Notes: a model not told the origin generated them from the sequence alone. Shown: positions 1-11,192, numbered from the stretch's first letter. The stretch: DNA of 35,822 nucleotides from Euryarchaeota archaeon RBG_13_57_23 (GCA_001800675.1 MGVW01000035.1:172772-208593), one strand, 5' to 3'. Made by a program: numbers and translations.

Positions 1-942
1 TCCTACGACATAGCAGCGCGGGGATCCGCAACCGTGATCGCTCCCGGACAGGAGCCATTCGACTATCCCATGATAGGCTTCAGCGACCGGATGATCTCGG
101 GGGCGACATACACTCTGATGAAGAGGGCTCCCCAGTATGCAACGGATGTCGAGGCCTGGAACGCTATTCTTGAGGACCACAGCCTTGTCATAATGGACGG
201 TTCCGTGATCCCTTCTCAGTTCGGTCCGACCACATTCAGCAGCGTGAGTCTTGATGTCGGTGACGTTCTGACGATAAGGACTCCGCTGGGTGCAGAGGCG
301 AATGTGACCATTGTCGGGATCATGGACCAGTACTTCATCAGCGGGGTTTTCTGCTCGCATGAGTTCATCCACACGTTCAACCCGCTGGCCAAGGACACGC
401 TCCTGTACTTCGAGACTTTCGACCTTCCCGACGTTGCGGACTCCGACGTCTCCAAGAAGATGGAGCAGGTGTTCGTCGAGTACGGCCTGACGACGATGGT
501 TGTCAGGGACACCGTCGAGGAGGTCATGACGATGGTGGCCTCCGTCATGCAGCTGATGGAGATCTTCCTGGGGATGGGCCTCATAGTCGGCATCGCAGGG
601 CTCGGCATCATCACCATCAGGAACGTGGCGGAACGCAGGCAGGAGATCGGGGTGATGAGGGCGATAGGCTATCAGAGGGACATGATCTTGAAGGCATTCC
701 TGTTGGAGACCTCATTCACTTCCTTGCTTGGCATCATCGTGGGCACTCTGATGGGTCTGGGCATCTCCTACACGATATTCGAATGGGGCGGGTTCGCCAA
801 GATGTCGGAGTTCGTCATCCCGTGGGGAGAGATACTCATGGTGTTCGCCATCGCGTTCGTCATCACTCTGGCGGCTACATTGCCACCATCCAGGAAGGCG
901 GCCAGACTGGCTCCCGCTGAGGCTTTAAGAAGAGTGGACTAG
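1..942 (+). CDS. ABC transporter permease, FtsX/MacB-like, C-terminal part (5' truncated by window edge)
   Basis: Frame is open from base 1 (SYDIAARGSATVIAPGQ...); C-terminal FtsX-like TM segments with GIAGLGIITIRNVAERRQEIGVMRAIGYQRDMI and terminal PSRKAARLAPAEALRRVD, typical of MacB/LolC permeases. Confidence 0.85.
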   Translation, partial: SYDIAARGSATVIAPGQEPFDYPMIGFSDRMISGATYTLMKRAPQYATDVEAWNAILEDHSLVIMDGSVIPSQFGPTTFSSVSLDVGDVLTIRTPLGAEANVTIVGIMDQYFISGVFCSHEFIHTFNPLAKDTLLYFETFDLPDVADSDVSKKMEQVFVEYGLTTMVVRDTVEEVMTMVASVMQLMEIFLGMGLIVGIAGLGIITIRNVAERRQEIGVMRAIGYQRDMILKAFLLETSFTSLLGIIVGTLMGLGISYTIFEWGGFAKMSEFVIPWGEILMVFAIAFVITLAATLPPSRKAARLAPAEALRRVD

Positions 943-990
943 ATACCTTTCAGTTGGTAGCTGCACCACTCTAAATATCTCTCCGCGGTC

Positions 991-1710
991 ATGCTCACGC
1001 TGATGGCTTCAGCTGCCGTGCTAAAAGCTCTCCAGGAATTGAAGGAGGGACGATTCGTCCTCGTCTACGACGCGGACGGTCGTGAGGAAGAGACTGATAT
1101 GGTCATCGCCTCCGAGCGCGTAACGCAGAGCGCCATCAGGGCACTCCGGAAGGACGCGGGAGGCCTCGTATGCACGACTGCGGACACCCGCATCCAGGAA
1201 GCTTTGGGACTGCCGTTTCTCTCCGAGCTGTTTCTCGGCATGGTCGAGCACTATCCCGTGATGGGGAAGTTGATCCCGAACGACATACCCTATGACGTCA
1301 AGTCCGCGTTCGGCATAACGATCAATCACCGCAAGACCTTCACTGGAATAACCGACGAGGACCGTGCACTCACAATCACCGAGTTCGCCAAACTATCTGG
1401 GAAGGCGCTCACGACCGAGGATGGCTGGGCCAAGCAGGAGTTCGGGAAGAACTTCCGGGCACCTGGACACATTCACCTTCTCAACACGTCAAAGAGGATC
1501 CTCGAGACTAGGTTTGGCCACACTGAGCTCGCGACCGCTCTCGTTATCATGGCGGGGATGGTTCCGTCCGCGACCGTGTGCGAGATGATGGGAGACGATG
1601 GCAAGGCGCTCTCGAAGACGAAGGCAAGAAAGTACGCTGAGATGATGGGCTATTCCTTCCTTGAAGGGGCCGAGGTCATCGAAGCTTGGAGAGAACTCCA
1701 GACGAGGTGA
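991..1710 (+). CDS. ribB: 3,4-dihydroxy-2-butanone 4-phosphate synthase (start may be the ATG at 1003)
   Basis: RFVLVYDADGREEETDMVIASE and GHIHLL.. motifs of RibB; first gene of a riboflavin cluster. Confidence 0.93.
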   Translation: MLTLMASAAVLKALQELKEGRFVLVYDADGREEETDMVIASERVTQSAIRALRKDAGGLVCTTADTRIQEALGLPFLSELFLGMVEHYPVMGKLIPNDIPYDVKSAFGITINHRKTFTGITDEDRALTITEFAKLSGKALTTEDGWAKQEFGKNFRAPGHIHLLNTSKRILETRFGHTELATALVIMAGMVPSATVCEMMGDDGKALSKTKARKYAEMMGYSFLEGAEVIEAWRELQTR

Positions 1711-1716
1711 GTCCCC

Positions 1717-2633
<917 letters not shown>

Positions 2634-2657
2634 GGATAATGAAACGGAGGTAAGGAC

Positions 2658-3074
2658 ATGGCAAGAAAGATGAAAATCGGCATGGTCTGCAGTGAGTACA
2701 ACTACGACATCACGCAGATGATGCTGGAGAGGGCAAAGGAGCACGCGAAGTTCCTGGACGTCGAGGTCGCGAAAGTGGTAATGGTACCGGGAGTCTATGA
2801 CATCCCGCTCGCGGTCAAGACGCTCCTGAAGAACAAGAACGTAGACGGCGTGGTGTGCATAGGGGCCGTCATCGAGGGCGAGACCGAGCACGACCAGATC
2901 GTGATCGGCCAAGCGGCGAGGAAGATGACGGATCTGGCAGTCGAATACGAGAAGCCCGTAGGTCTGGGCATCTCGGGCCCCGGAATGTCCAGGCTACAGG
3001 CCGAGGACAGGATCGAGAGGGCGAAGGACGCTGTCGAGTCTGTTGTGAAGCAGTGGAAGGCGCTCAAGCAGTGA
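2658..3074 (+). CDS. ribH: 6,7-dimethyl-8-ribityllumazine synthase
   Basis: VPGVYDIPLAVKTLL, GAVIEGETEHDQ and GPGMSRLQAEDRIERA motifs of lumazine synthase. Confidence 0.94.
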   Translation: MARKMKIGMVCSEYNYDITQMMLERAKEHAKFLDVEVAKVVMVPGVYDIPLAVKTLLKNKNVDGVVCIGAVIEGETEHDQIVIGQAARKMTDLAVEYEKPVGLGISGPGMSRLQAEDRIERAKDAVESVVKQWKALKQ

Positions 3075-3118
3075 GTTTACTGAAAAGCCTATAATAAGGC
3101 CAGGCTCTCCGGAGAACA

Positions 3119-5032
3119 GTGGGCGCAGTCCATCTGGGCAAGATACACCTACGCTGGTGCGACAACTGCAGCGTGCCCGTGCTCGAACAGGAGTACTGCA
3201 GCATCTGCTCAGGCGGCACCGGACAGGTCAAGATAACCCCGCCGGGGGACGCGCGCCCAGCGTTCGAATCTGATCTCGTCAGGATGAGAAAGCTCATTGA
3301 CAATCAGTTCGGAGAAGGGACTGGGAAGCTCGCAATCCCTGAGGAAGTCATCGTTCTCCTCAACAAGGCGCCTGACATAGACCGCATGGATGAGGTCATC
3401 ATCGGCGGCGTAGTCATCGGAGCTTCCAGGTTCAGCATTGCGACCGGCGAGAGATTTCTAATCAGGCCCTCGGGCGCAGCTGCGATAGCGCCACGCGTCA
3501 GCAAAGGTTGGGTCGTGATTGACGAGGTCGCGGCCGAGGCGATCAGAACGAAGAGCGCAAGCACGCTGGCAGTTGGAGTGCTTGACTGCGATCCCGGCAT
3601 CAATGTCGGGGACGAGATCCTCGTCCTTGAAAGAGACCGCACTCCAGTCTCGCTGGGAGTCGCGAAGATGTCCTCGCGTGAGATGATGGAACACAAGAGG
3701 GGGACAGCCGTCAAGACCCGGTGGACCGTGGAGAAATCAGTCAAGAAGGTCGAGCCTCGAGGGGCATCCTGGAATGATGTGGTGAATGCGAATGCCGATG
3801 TCATCTCTAGGCGCGTTACCCAGGCGAAGGAGTTCGTTGCGAAGGTCGTCAGAGAGAACGACCTTCCCGTTGCCGTGTCGTACAGCGGTGGAAAGGACAG
3901 CCTCGCAACACTCCTCCTCGTGATGGAGGCCGGCATCAAACCGAAGCTCATCTTCGTGGACACTGGACTCGAGTTCGCAGAGACGAGAAAGAACGTGTCG
4001 GATACCGCGAAGCGATACGGCCTCGAGCTGATAGTCGAATCCGCAGGAGACTCGTTCTGGAGAAATCTGGACCATTTCGGGCCACCTGCCAAGGACTATC
4101 GCTGGTGCTGCAAGACATGCAAGCTCGGACCCGCCACCCAGCTCATCGCCAAGAACTTCCCAGACGGGGTCCTCTCCTTCATCGGCCAAAGGGCGTACGA
4201 ATCACAGCAAAGGGCCGAGAAGGGCAAGGTCTGGAGAAACCCCTGGACTCCCAATCAACTTGCGGCCTCGCCGATCCAGAAATGGACAGCGCTCCATGTC
4301 TGGATCTATCTATTCTCGAAGGGCGCGGCCTACAATCCCCTTTACGAACGCGGAATCGAAAGGATTGGATGCTTCATGTGCCCGGCCACGGACATGGCCG
4401 AGCTCAGAATCTCAAGAGAGCTGTCCGACGAATATGCAAGATGGCAGAAGTACCTCGATGAATATGCGAGCGCCAGAGGAAAGAGCAGGCCTTGGATCGA
4501 GAAGGATCTGTGGCGCTGGAAGAGACTCCCGAGTTCCGTCGTGGACGAGCTGACTCCTGGTGACCGAGAGATGCTCAACGCCTCGGTGCCCATTCCTGAT
4601 GCTGGCCCCCTGGAATTCAAGAGCACGAGTGGATACAACCCGTGCGTTGAGGGCCTGAGCATGGAGGGCATCTTCAGCAGGCCCCTCCCGATGGAGAGAG
4701 TTGCGAATCTGTTGAACATCATCGGCGAGGTGACGACATCCCCCGACGGCAACATTGCAGAGGTGAAGTCCATCACCGTGTTCCGAGAAGGGCCCGTCAT
4801 GATCAAAGCGCGGGACGAACAGGAGCTGAAGAGAAAGGCCGCCAGACTGAGAGAGGTAGTTTTCAGGGCGGTTGACTGTGCTGCGTGCGGGATCTGCGTA
4901 AGTAGGTGCGAGGCGAATGCGCTATCTCTTGACGGACAGGTACGAATCGACGTTTCGAAGTGCACGCATTGCGGGGCCTGCCTTGGCGCATGCCCGGCAA
5001 TCAGATTCAAGGAGAACGATCTGGACATCTAG
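3119..5032 (+). CDS. Multidomain PAPS-reductase-family protein: N-terminal zinc ribbon, PUA-like domain, PP-loop, C-terminal 2x[4Fe-4S] ferredoxin
   Basis: CDNC..CSIC zinc ribbon; PP-loop VSYSGGKDSLATLLL; CKTCK and CFMCPATDMAEL; C-terminal CAACGICVSRCEA...CTHCGACLGACP. GTG start just downstream of TATA-like cctataataagg. Confidence 0.85.
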   Translation: MGAVHLGKIHLRWCDNCSVPVLEQEYCSICSGGTGQVKITPPGDARPAFESDLVRMRKLIDNQFGEGTGKLAIPEEVIVLLNKAPDIDRMDEVIIGGVVIGASRFSIATGERFLIRPSGAAAIAPRVSKGWVVIDEVAAEAIRTKSASTLAVGVLDCDPGINVGDEILVLERDRTPVSLGVAKMSSREMMEHKRGTAVKTRWTVEKSVKKVEPRGASWNDVVNANADVISRRVTQAKEFVAKVVRENDLPVAVSYSGGKDSLATLLLVMEAGIKPKLIFVDTGLEFAETRKNVSDTAKRYGLELIVESAGDSFWRNLDHFGPPAKDYRWCCKTCKLGPATQLIAKNFPDGVLSFIGQRAYESQQRAEKGKVWRNPWTPNQLAASPIQKWTALHVWIYLFSKGAAYNPLYERGIERIGCFMCPATDMAELRISRELSDEYARWQKYLDEYASARGKSRPWIEKDLWRWKRLPSSVVDELTPGDREMLNASVPIPDAGPLEFKSTSGYNPCVEGLSMEGIFSRPLPMERVANLLNIIGEVTTSPDGNIAEVKSITVFREGPVMIKARDEQELKRKAARLREVVFRAVDCAACGICVSRCEANALSLDGQVRIDVSKCTHCGACLGACPAIRFKENDLDI

Positions 5033-5886
5033 CGAAGAATCGCCCGGAGAGCATCGGAAACCTCTTTGGCCCTCGCTCCCCATGGCACCACACCGTAGCT
5101 GCCCTTGACCTCGAAGCCCTCCTTCACCTTGCAGCATTTGAGGAGCACAGGCCCTTGGATGGAGTGCTCGCGGATGAGGTCCTGTGGACACATGTTGATC
5201 AGCCTCGGCCTTCTGCCATAGACGGCCTCGAAGATCCTCTCGGACAGACTGCAGCCGATCAACGTGACTTCGTCGAGCTGCTGCGGAGAGAGCTCAGGAG
5301 TCTCGTCGAGGTAGACCACATTCTTCCCCGCTTTCAACCCTGAGGCTCTGCATGGATACATCGTGATGCCTGATTCCGCAGAGTTGGCAAGCGAGTTCAG
5401 GTCCAGTGTCAGCACCTTGACCCTCACGTACCGATCCTGGAGATCAGTCTCCAGAACATTATGGACGAGGCCCTCCAACTTCGACGGCTCTGGGGGGACG
5501 ACATCGAAGATTGTCAGGTCGTATGGCGGTTCGTCGATGAAGAACGACACATGCTCAGACCTGCCCCTGACGACGATGCACTTCTTGTCCTTCGCTGCCC
5601 TCATCGCTCCCATGGAACTCGCGGACAGAACATCCAGTGAAGGGTCCTCGATGAACGCGGTGTCCTTGGGGAGAGAGAGGATGTGAACCGAAGCGATCTC
5701 CTGAAGAACGTCGTTCGACGTCTTCCTGACAATCAGGGCAACCGCCCAGTCAGACCCCGAGTTGAAGACGTAGTATCTGGTCCGGATGTAAGCCCTCTTG
5801 CCAGCGAGAAATCGTTTGATGTTCGCCTCGTTCAGCTCGAACGATACCGTCTTCACGCTCACTTCCTTGCAATGGACCGGGAACAT
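5029..5886 (-). CDS. Conserved archaeal protein of unknown function
   Basis: 285-aa ORF, convergent with the PAPS-reductase-like gene and sharing its stop (CTAG); no overlapping alternative gene; no recognised motif. Confidence 0.65.
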   Translation of the reverse strand: MFPVHCKEVSVKTVSFELNEANIKRFLAGKRAYIRTRYYVFNSGSDWAVALIVRKTSNDVLQEIASVHILSLPKDTAFIEDPSLDVLSASSMGAMRAAKDKKCIVVRGRSEHVSFFIDEPPYDLTIFDVVPPEPSKLEGLVHNVLETDLQDRYVRVKVLTLDLNSLANSAESGITMYPCRASGLKAGKNVVYLDETPELSPQQLDEVTLIGCSLSERIFEAVYGRRPRLINMCPQDLIREHSIQGPVLLKCCKVKEGFEVKGSYGVVPWGARAKEVSDALRAILR

Positions 5887-6054
5887 CCAACGACCCTTTG
5901 GTTGAAAGCGTTCAGGGCTCTAAAACGTTGCCCAGAAGTCTGAATATGGGCGGATTAGACGAAGAATTGTCTCCCACAGGATATTCTCTCCAGTGGAAAC
6001 GGGCCCAGCTACGACAAGATTCTTTAACCCCCCTCCAAATACCCCAAAGGTCGC

Positions 6055-7125
6055 ATGAAGGGGTTCCTCGTCCTCGAGGATGGCACAGTTTTTGAGGGCG
6101 AAGCTTTCGGCGCGTGCAGAGATGTTCTCGGAGAGGTCGTTTTCGCAACCGGCATGACCGGTTACCAGGAATCCTTGACAGATCCATCGTACTGCGGTCA
6201 GATCCTCGTGTCTTCGTACCCGCTGATTGGCAACTACGGTGTGAACAAGTACGACTCCCAGTCCGAATGCGTTCAGGTATGGGGGTACGCCGTCAAGGAG
6301 AAGTGCGTTGCGCCTAGCCACCGCGACTGCGACAGGACCATCGAGGACTTCCTGAAGCAGAACGAGGTTCCAGGCATCTGCGGGCTGGACACACGCGCCC
6401 TGATCAGGAAGCTGCGCAACTCAGGCACCATGAAGGGAGGCATCTCCACAGGCGACCCTGCCGAGGTGCTGGATAGAGTCAGGAAGATGGCGCATCCTGA
6501 GCAGAGCAACCTCGTCGCAAAGGTCAGCACCAAGAAGATTCTGCGCTTCGACGAGCAGCGGGCCAAGACGGTCGCCCTGTTCGACTGCGGCCTGAAGATG
6601 AACATAGTCACCGAGCTGCGCCGTCGGTTCAATGTCATCCAGATGCCGTTCGACACGACCGCGCGGGCAGTGAAGGAACTGGAACCCGACGGCATCTTCA
6701 TCTCCAACGGGCCGGGGAACCCCGCCCATCCCGAAATGTTGGCGACGACCGTGTCCACTCTATCCAAGCTCAAAGAGGACTATCCCATGATGGGCATCTG
6801 CCTCGGTCACCAGCTGCTGTCACTCGTGTTCGGCGCGAAGACCTACAAACTGAAGTTCGGACACAGAGGGATCAACCAGCCGGTGAAGCTAGAGGGTAGA
6901 GTCTACATCACTTCCCAGAACCACGGGTTCGCTGTGGATGCTGACTCTGCCGAAGACGCTGGCCTCGAGATCACCGTGACGAACCTGAACGACAACACCG
7001 TCGAGGGGATGAGGCACCGGGAGCTTCCGATCTTCTCTGTGCAGTTCCATCCTGAATCACATCCAGGCCCCCAGGACACAGGTTTCCTGTTTGACAGATT
7101 CGAAAAGACCTTGGGGGTGCGCTGA
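6055..7125 (+). CDS. carA: Carbamoyl-phosphate synthase small subunit
   Basis: GMTGYQESLTDPSYCGQILV; glutamine amidotransferase triad GICLGHQLL...FHPESHPGP. Confidence 0.96.
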   Translation: MKGFLVLEDGTVFEGEAFGACRDVLGEVVFATGMTGYQESLTDPSYCGQILVSSYPLIGNYGVNKYDSQSECVQVWGYAVKEKCVAPSHRDCDRTIEDFLKQNEVPGICGLDTRALIRKLRNSGTMKGGISTGDPAEVLDRVRKMAHPEQSNLVAKVSTKKILRFDEQRAKTVALFDCGLKMNIVTELRRRFNVIQMPFDTTARAVKELEPDGIFISNGPGNPAHPEMLATTVSTLSKLKEDYPMMGICLGHQLLSLVFGAKTYKLKFGHRGINQPVKLEGRVYITSQNHGFAVDADSAEDAGLEITVTNLNDNTVEGMRHRELPIFSVQFHPESHPGPQDTGFLFDRFEKTLGVR

Positions 7126-10100
7126 TGCCAAAGCGGACCGACCTGAAGAAGCTCATGGTCATAGGGTCGGGACCTATCGTTATCGGCCAGGCGGCTGAGT
7201 TCGATTTCTCAGGGTCGCAGGCGTGCAGGTCGCTGCGGGAGGAAGGATACACGACTGTACTGGCGAACTCGAATCCGGCGACGATCCAGACGGATCCCGA
7301 TACGGCCGACATCGTGTACGTCGAGCCGCTGGATGTGGAGACGGTCACGAAGATCATCGAGAAGGAGAAGGTGCAAGGCATACTCTCCGGGATGGGTGGA
7401 CAGACCGCTCTCAACCTCTGCTCAGAGCTCGCGGAGAACGGCACCCTCAAGAGGCTAGGCGTCGAGCTGCTGGGGAGTCAGCCGAGGGCGATTGCCCTCT
7501 CCGAGGACAGAGAGCTGTTCAGGGAGACGATGTTGGAGCTCGGAGAGCCGATCCCGAAGAGCAGGACCGCCAATTCGCTGGACGGGGCCAAGCAGGTCGT
7601 GAAGGAAATCGGTGGATACCCAGTCCTTGTGAGACCAGCATTCACCCTCGGAGGCACGGGCGGAGGGATCGCCCACGACGACCAAGAGCTGGAGGACATC
7701 GCGGGGAGAGGGCTAGCATACTCTCGCATTCGCCAAGTCCTGATCGAGGAGAGCGTCATCGGCTGGAAGGAGTTCGAATACGAGGTCATGCGAGATTCGA
7801 AGGACAACTGCATCATCGTCTGCAACATGGAGAATCTCGACCCGATGGGCATTCACACGGGCGAGAGCATCGTCGTCGCACCAGCCCAGACCCTGAGCGA
7901 CAAGGATCACCAGATGCTCCGGAATGCGACGATCAAGATCATCCGGGCACTGGGGATCGAGGGTGGGGCGAACATTCAGTTCGCCGTTAATCCGAAAAGC
8001 GGGGAGTACAGGGTCATCGAGGTCAACCCGAGGGTGTCCCGGAGCTCCGCCTTGGCGTCAAAGGCGACCGGGTACCCCATCGCTCGGGTGGCTGCGAAGA
8101 TCGCGGTCGGAAGGACTCTCGACGAGATACCGAATGCGATCACCGGAAAGACTTGCGCGGCCTTCGAGCCATCCATAGACTATGTCGTGATGAAGATCCC
8201 CAGATGGCCCTTTGACAAGTTCCGCACGGTGGACCGTCGTCTCGGAACCCAGATGAAGAGCACGGGAGAAGTGATGGCCATAGGAAGGAACATCCAGGAA
8301 TCCCTGCTCAAAGCCGTGCGGTCTCTTGAAATCGACAGGACTGGACTTGAGGCGGACAAGTGGACTGACGATGAGATCGAGAAAGAGCTCAGCAGCGCAA
8401 CTGACCTGCGCCTCTACATGATCGCAGAGGCACTGAGGAGGGGTAAGACCGTGGAATGGGTCTGCAACTGCACCGATTGGGATCCCTTCTTCGTACGCAA
8501 GGTTCAGGACATCGTCCAGATGGAAGATAGGATCAGGAAGGACCTGGACGACACGACACTGTGCGAGGCAAAGAGCCTAGGCTTCAGCGACGAGTACATC
8601 GGGATGATTGCTGGAAAAGAAGAGAGAACCGTCAGGAACATGAGAGCTGGCAAGAAGCTCAAGGCCACTTTCAAGATGGTCGACACGTGCGCCGCGGAAT
8701 TCGAGGCAGAGACACCCTACTTCTACTCGACTTATGAGACTGAGTGTGAGGCGAGGACCTCTACCAACAGGAAGGTGATTGTGGTCGGGGCAGGCCCGAT
8801 TAGGATCGGCCAAGGGATCGAGTTCGATTACTGCTGCGTCCACGGCGCTCTTGCGCTCAAGGAGGAGGGCATCGACGCGATCATAGTCAACAACAACCCG
8901 GAGACCGTTTCCACGGATTTCGATGTATCCAGCAGGTTGTACTTCGAGCCGATCACGGCGGAGGATGTGCTCAATGTCATCGAGAAGGAGGACGCCGATG
9001 GTATCATCCTGCAGTTCGGTGGGCAGACAGCGATCAATCTCGCGCTTCCTCTCCAGAAGGAGCTCAAGGACAAGAAGACCAAGATACTGGGGACATCTCC
9101 TGACTCCGTTGACCTGGCGGAGGACAGGAAGAAGTTCTCGAGGCTAATGGACGAACTCGGCATTAGCCAGCCGAAGTCCGGAACGGGGTTTTCCTTCGAA
9201 GAGGTCAAGACGCTCGCCAAGGACATCGGGTATCCAGTTCTAATCAGGCCCAGCTATGTGCTCGGCGGAAGGGCCATGGAGATCGTCTATGACGAGATCG
9301 AGCTGGAGACTTACATGAAGAGCGCCGCAAAGGTCTCCAAGAAGCGCCCGATACTCGTGGACAAGTATCTCACACACGCCATCGAGATCGATGTCGACGC
9401 TGTGTGCGATGGCAAGGAGGTCTTCATAGGGGGGATCTTGGAACACATAGAGGAAGCTGGTGTGCACTCGGGCGACGCGACGATGGTGCTCCCGCCTCAG
9501 ACTCTGGGCCCAGGGGTCATGAAGCAGATCAAGGAGATCACTCGGAAAGTCGCCCTCGCGCTGAATACGGTCGGGCTGATGAATTTGCAGCTCGCGTACA
9601 AGGACGGAGAGGTCTTCATGCTCGAGGCGAATCCGCGAGCAAGTCGGACGGTCCCGATCATCTCCAAGGCCACGGGGATTCCACTGGCGAAGGTCGCCAC
9701 GAAGATAATGCTGGGCAAGTCCCTCAAGGATCTGGGCCTCAAGGACATAGCGAAGATTGACCATGTAGCGGTCAAGGCCTCGGTGTTTCCGTTCCTGAAG
9801 CTTCCAGGTGTCGACAGCATCCTCGGTCCAGAGATGAAGTCCACGGGAGAGGTCATGGGCATCGACGCCGACTATCCCGCGGCCGTTTGGAAGGCACTGG
9901 TCGCTTCGGGGCAGAAGCTGCCGAAGACCGGGAAGGTCTACCTCAGCGTCAAGGACGAGGACAAGTCTGCCGCATCAAGACTTGGCAAGAAGCTCGGATC
10001 GCTCGGGTTCCAGCTCTACGCCACCAGAGGGACCGCAGAGGCGCTCAAAAGCGGAGGGGTAGATGCGACCACCGTGTACAGGATTTCGGACCACGGAAGT

Positions 10101-10334
10101 CCGGACGCGCTGTCCTTGATGAGAAAAGGTGATGTCCAGCTGATAGTGAACACGCCGACCGAAGCCTCGGGGGCTCGCAGGGATGGTTACATGATGCGGA
10201 GACTTGCCGTGGAGCTGGAGATACCAATTTTCACTACCATGCAGGGAGCGAGGGCTGCGGTGATGGCCATTGAATACGCATTGGCGAAGGAGATGACCGT
10301 CAGCGATCTCTCACATTTCCACAATCGCACGTGA
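7125..10334 (+). CDS. carB: Carbamoyl-phosphate synthase large subunit
   Basis: 1069 aa with duplicated ATP-grasp halves (GSGPIVIGQAAEFDFSGSQA / GAGPIRIGQGIEFDYCCVHG); 1-nt overlap with carA. Confidence 0.97.
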   Translation: MPKRTDLKKLMVIGSGPIVIGQAAEFDFSGSQACRSLREEGYTTVLANSNPATIQTDPDTADIVYVEPLDVETVTKIIEKEKVQGILSGMGGQTALNLCSELAENGTLKRLGVELLGSQPRAIALSEDRELFRETMLELGEPIPKSRTANSLDGAKQVVKEIGGYPVLVRPAFTLGGTGGGIAHDDQELEDIAGRGLAYSRIRQVLIEESVIGWKEFEYEVMRDSKDNCIIVCNMENLDPMGIHTGESIVVAPAQTLSDKDHQMLRNATIKIIRALGIEGGANIQFAVNPKSGEYRVIEVNPRVSRSSALASKATGYPIARVAAKIAVGRTLDEIPNAITGKTCAAFEPSIDYVVMKIPRWPFDKFRTVDRRLGTQMKSTGEVMAIGRNIQESLLKAVRSLEIDRTGLEADKWTDDEIEKELSSATDLRLYMIAEALRRGKTVEWVCNCTDWDPFFVRKVQDIVQMEDRIRKDLDDTTLCEAKSLGFSDEYIGMIAGKEERTVRNMRAGKKLKATFKMVDTCAAEFEAETPYFYSTYETECEARTSTNRKVIVVGAGPIRIGQGIEFDYCCVHGALALKEEGIDAIIVNNNPETVSTDFDVSSRLYFEPITAEDVLNVIEKEDADGIILQFGGQTAINLALPLQKELKDKKTKILGTSPDSVDLAEDRKKFSRLMDELGISQPKSGTGFSFEEVKTLAKDIGYPVLIRPSYVLGGRAMEIVYDEIELETYMKSAAKVSKKRPILVDKYLTHAIEIDVDAVCDGKEVFIGGILEHIEEAGVHSGDATMVLPPQTLGPGVMKQIKEITRKVALALNTVGLMNLQLAYKDGEVFMLEANPRASRTVPIISKATGIPLAKVATKIMLGKSLKDLGLKDIAKIDHVAVKASVFPFLKLPGVDSILGPEMKSTGEVMGIDADYPAAVWKALVASGQKLPKTGKVYLSVKDEDKSAASRLGKKLGSLGFQLYATRGTAEALKSGGVDATTVYRISDHGSPDALSLMRKGDVQLIVNTPTEASGARRDGYMMRRLAVELEIPIFTTMQGARAAVMAIEYALAKEMTVSDLSHFHNRT

Positions 10335-10349
10335 GGAGTTGGTCGCAAT

Positions 10350-11192
10350 CTACCACGATATCGTCGGTGCTCGGCCAAGACTTCGAATCAACTCAGCATG
10401 CTTCGAGCACAGTCCGGGAGCTCCCGACTGAGACAGAAGCAGATCCTCTTGCCAATGGGCGTTGAAGAGACGGCACTTCTTGTTAGGACAAGATGGTTTC
10501 AGAGTCAGGTGGTGAACGACCGCCTGAAGCGCTAGTCCCTTCGCCACCTCTGTCATCTTCGGAGAGCCGTAGTCCAGGAAACGTCCCTTGAAAGCTCGCT
10601 TCAGAAGCTCGGAGTCCATGGTCTCGTCGCCTGCGGATGCCAGCCTCTGCTTGAGGATATAGTACTGTCTCGGCTTCGCAGGTGCCTCTACTAATCCAGG
10701 TACAGAAACAATGCTCGGAAAGCCGTGGACTATCGTCCTCAGGTGGTGTCGGAGGTCATCGTACGAGTAGGTGGAGACGAGCCTGTCCGTCATCACTATC
10801 GTCGCCGTGTCAAGTCCGTTGCGAGTTCTCAGTAGCCCAATCAACAGCTCCTCTATGCGCCGAGCGTCGTACACGATGCCTCCGAGACGAGCGTCGCCGG
10901 TGAGCCCTCTGACTTCGTAGTCGACCTCGCCATACATAGGTTCGAAGGGTTCGAAAGGCCTCGAAATGTCCTTCACCCTAGATGATGCCAGAAAGCTCGC
11001 TGTTTTCTCAATGGCACGCGGCGTTAAGTCTCGGAAGGGCGTGGGCTTGACACTCACGCTCATCGAGGGAAAAATCGATGACAGGAAAGATGCCACTTCC
11101 GCGAGATCCACTTCGTTGGAACACTCGGGAGAACGTATCTCGATGCCACGAAGTCTTTTCTCACTTCTTCTTGAGGTACTTGTACGCGACAT
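10350..11192 (-). CDS. Archaemetzincin-like / putative metallopeptidase family protein with degenerate catalytic motif; exact start uncertain
   Basis: C-terminal [41 protein letters not shown] resembles the archaemetzincin region HExxHxxGxxHCxxxxCxM...CxxC but lacks the first His and the Glu. The start overlaps the 3' end of thi4. Confidence 0.55.
   Translation of the reverse strand: MSRTSTSRRSEKRLRGIEIRSPECSNEVDLAEVASFLSSIFPSMSVSVKPTPFRDLTPRAIEKTASFLASSRVKDISRPFEPFEPMYGEVDYEVRGLTGDARLGGIVYDARRIEELLIGLLRTRNGLDTATIVMTDRLVSTYSYDDLRHHLRTIVHGFPSIVSVPGLVEAPAKPRQYYILKQRLASAGDETMDSELLKRAFKGRFLDYGSPKMTEVAKGLALQAVVHHLTLKPSCPNKKCRLFNAHWQEDLLLSQSGAPGLCSKHAELIRSLGRAPTISW

Noticed and set aside
943-1002. 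Possible FMN riboswitch upstream of ribB
   Set aside because: The spacer is too short and has a TATA-like element (ctaaatatctc) close to the start; no FMN-box core.
3304-4092. 262-aa minus-strand ORF
   Set aside because: Antisense to the PAPS-reductase-like gene; low-complexity Ser/Thr/Ala shadow composition.
7223-7990. 255-aa plus-strand ORF inside carB
   Set aside because: Frame-shifted overlap of carB, Arg/Gly/His-rich; no domain.
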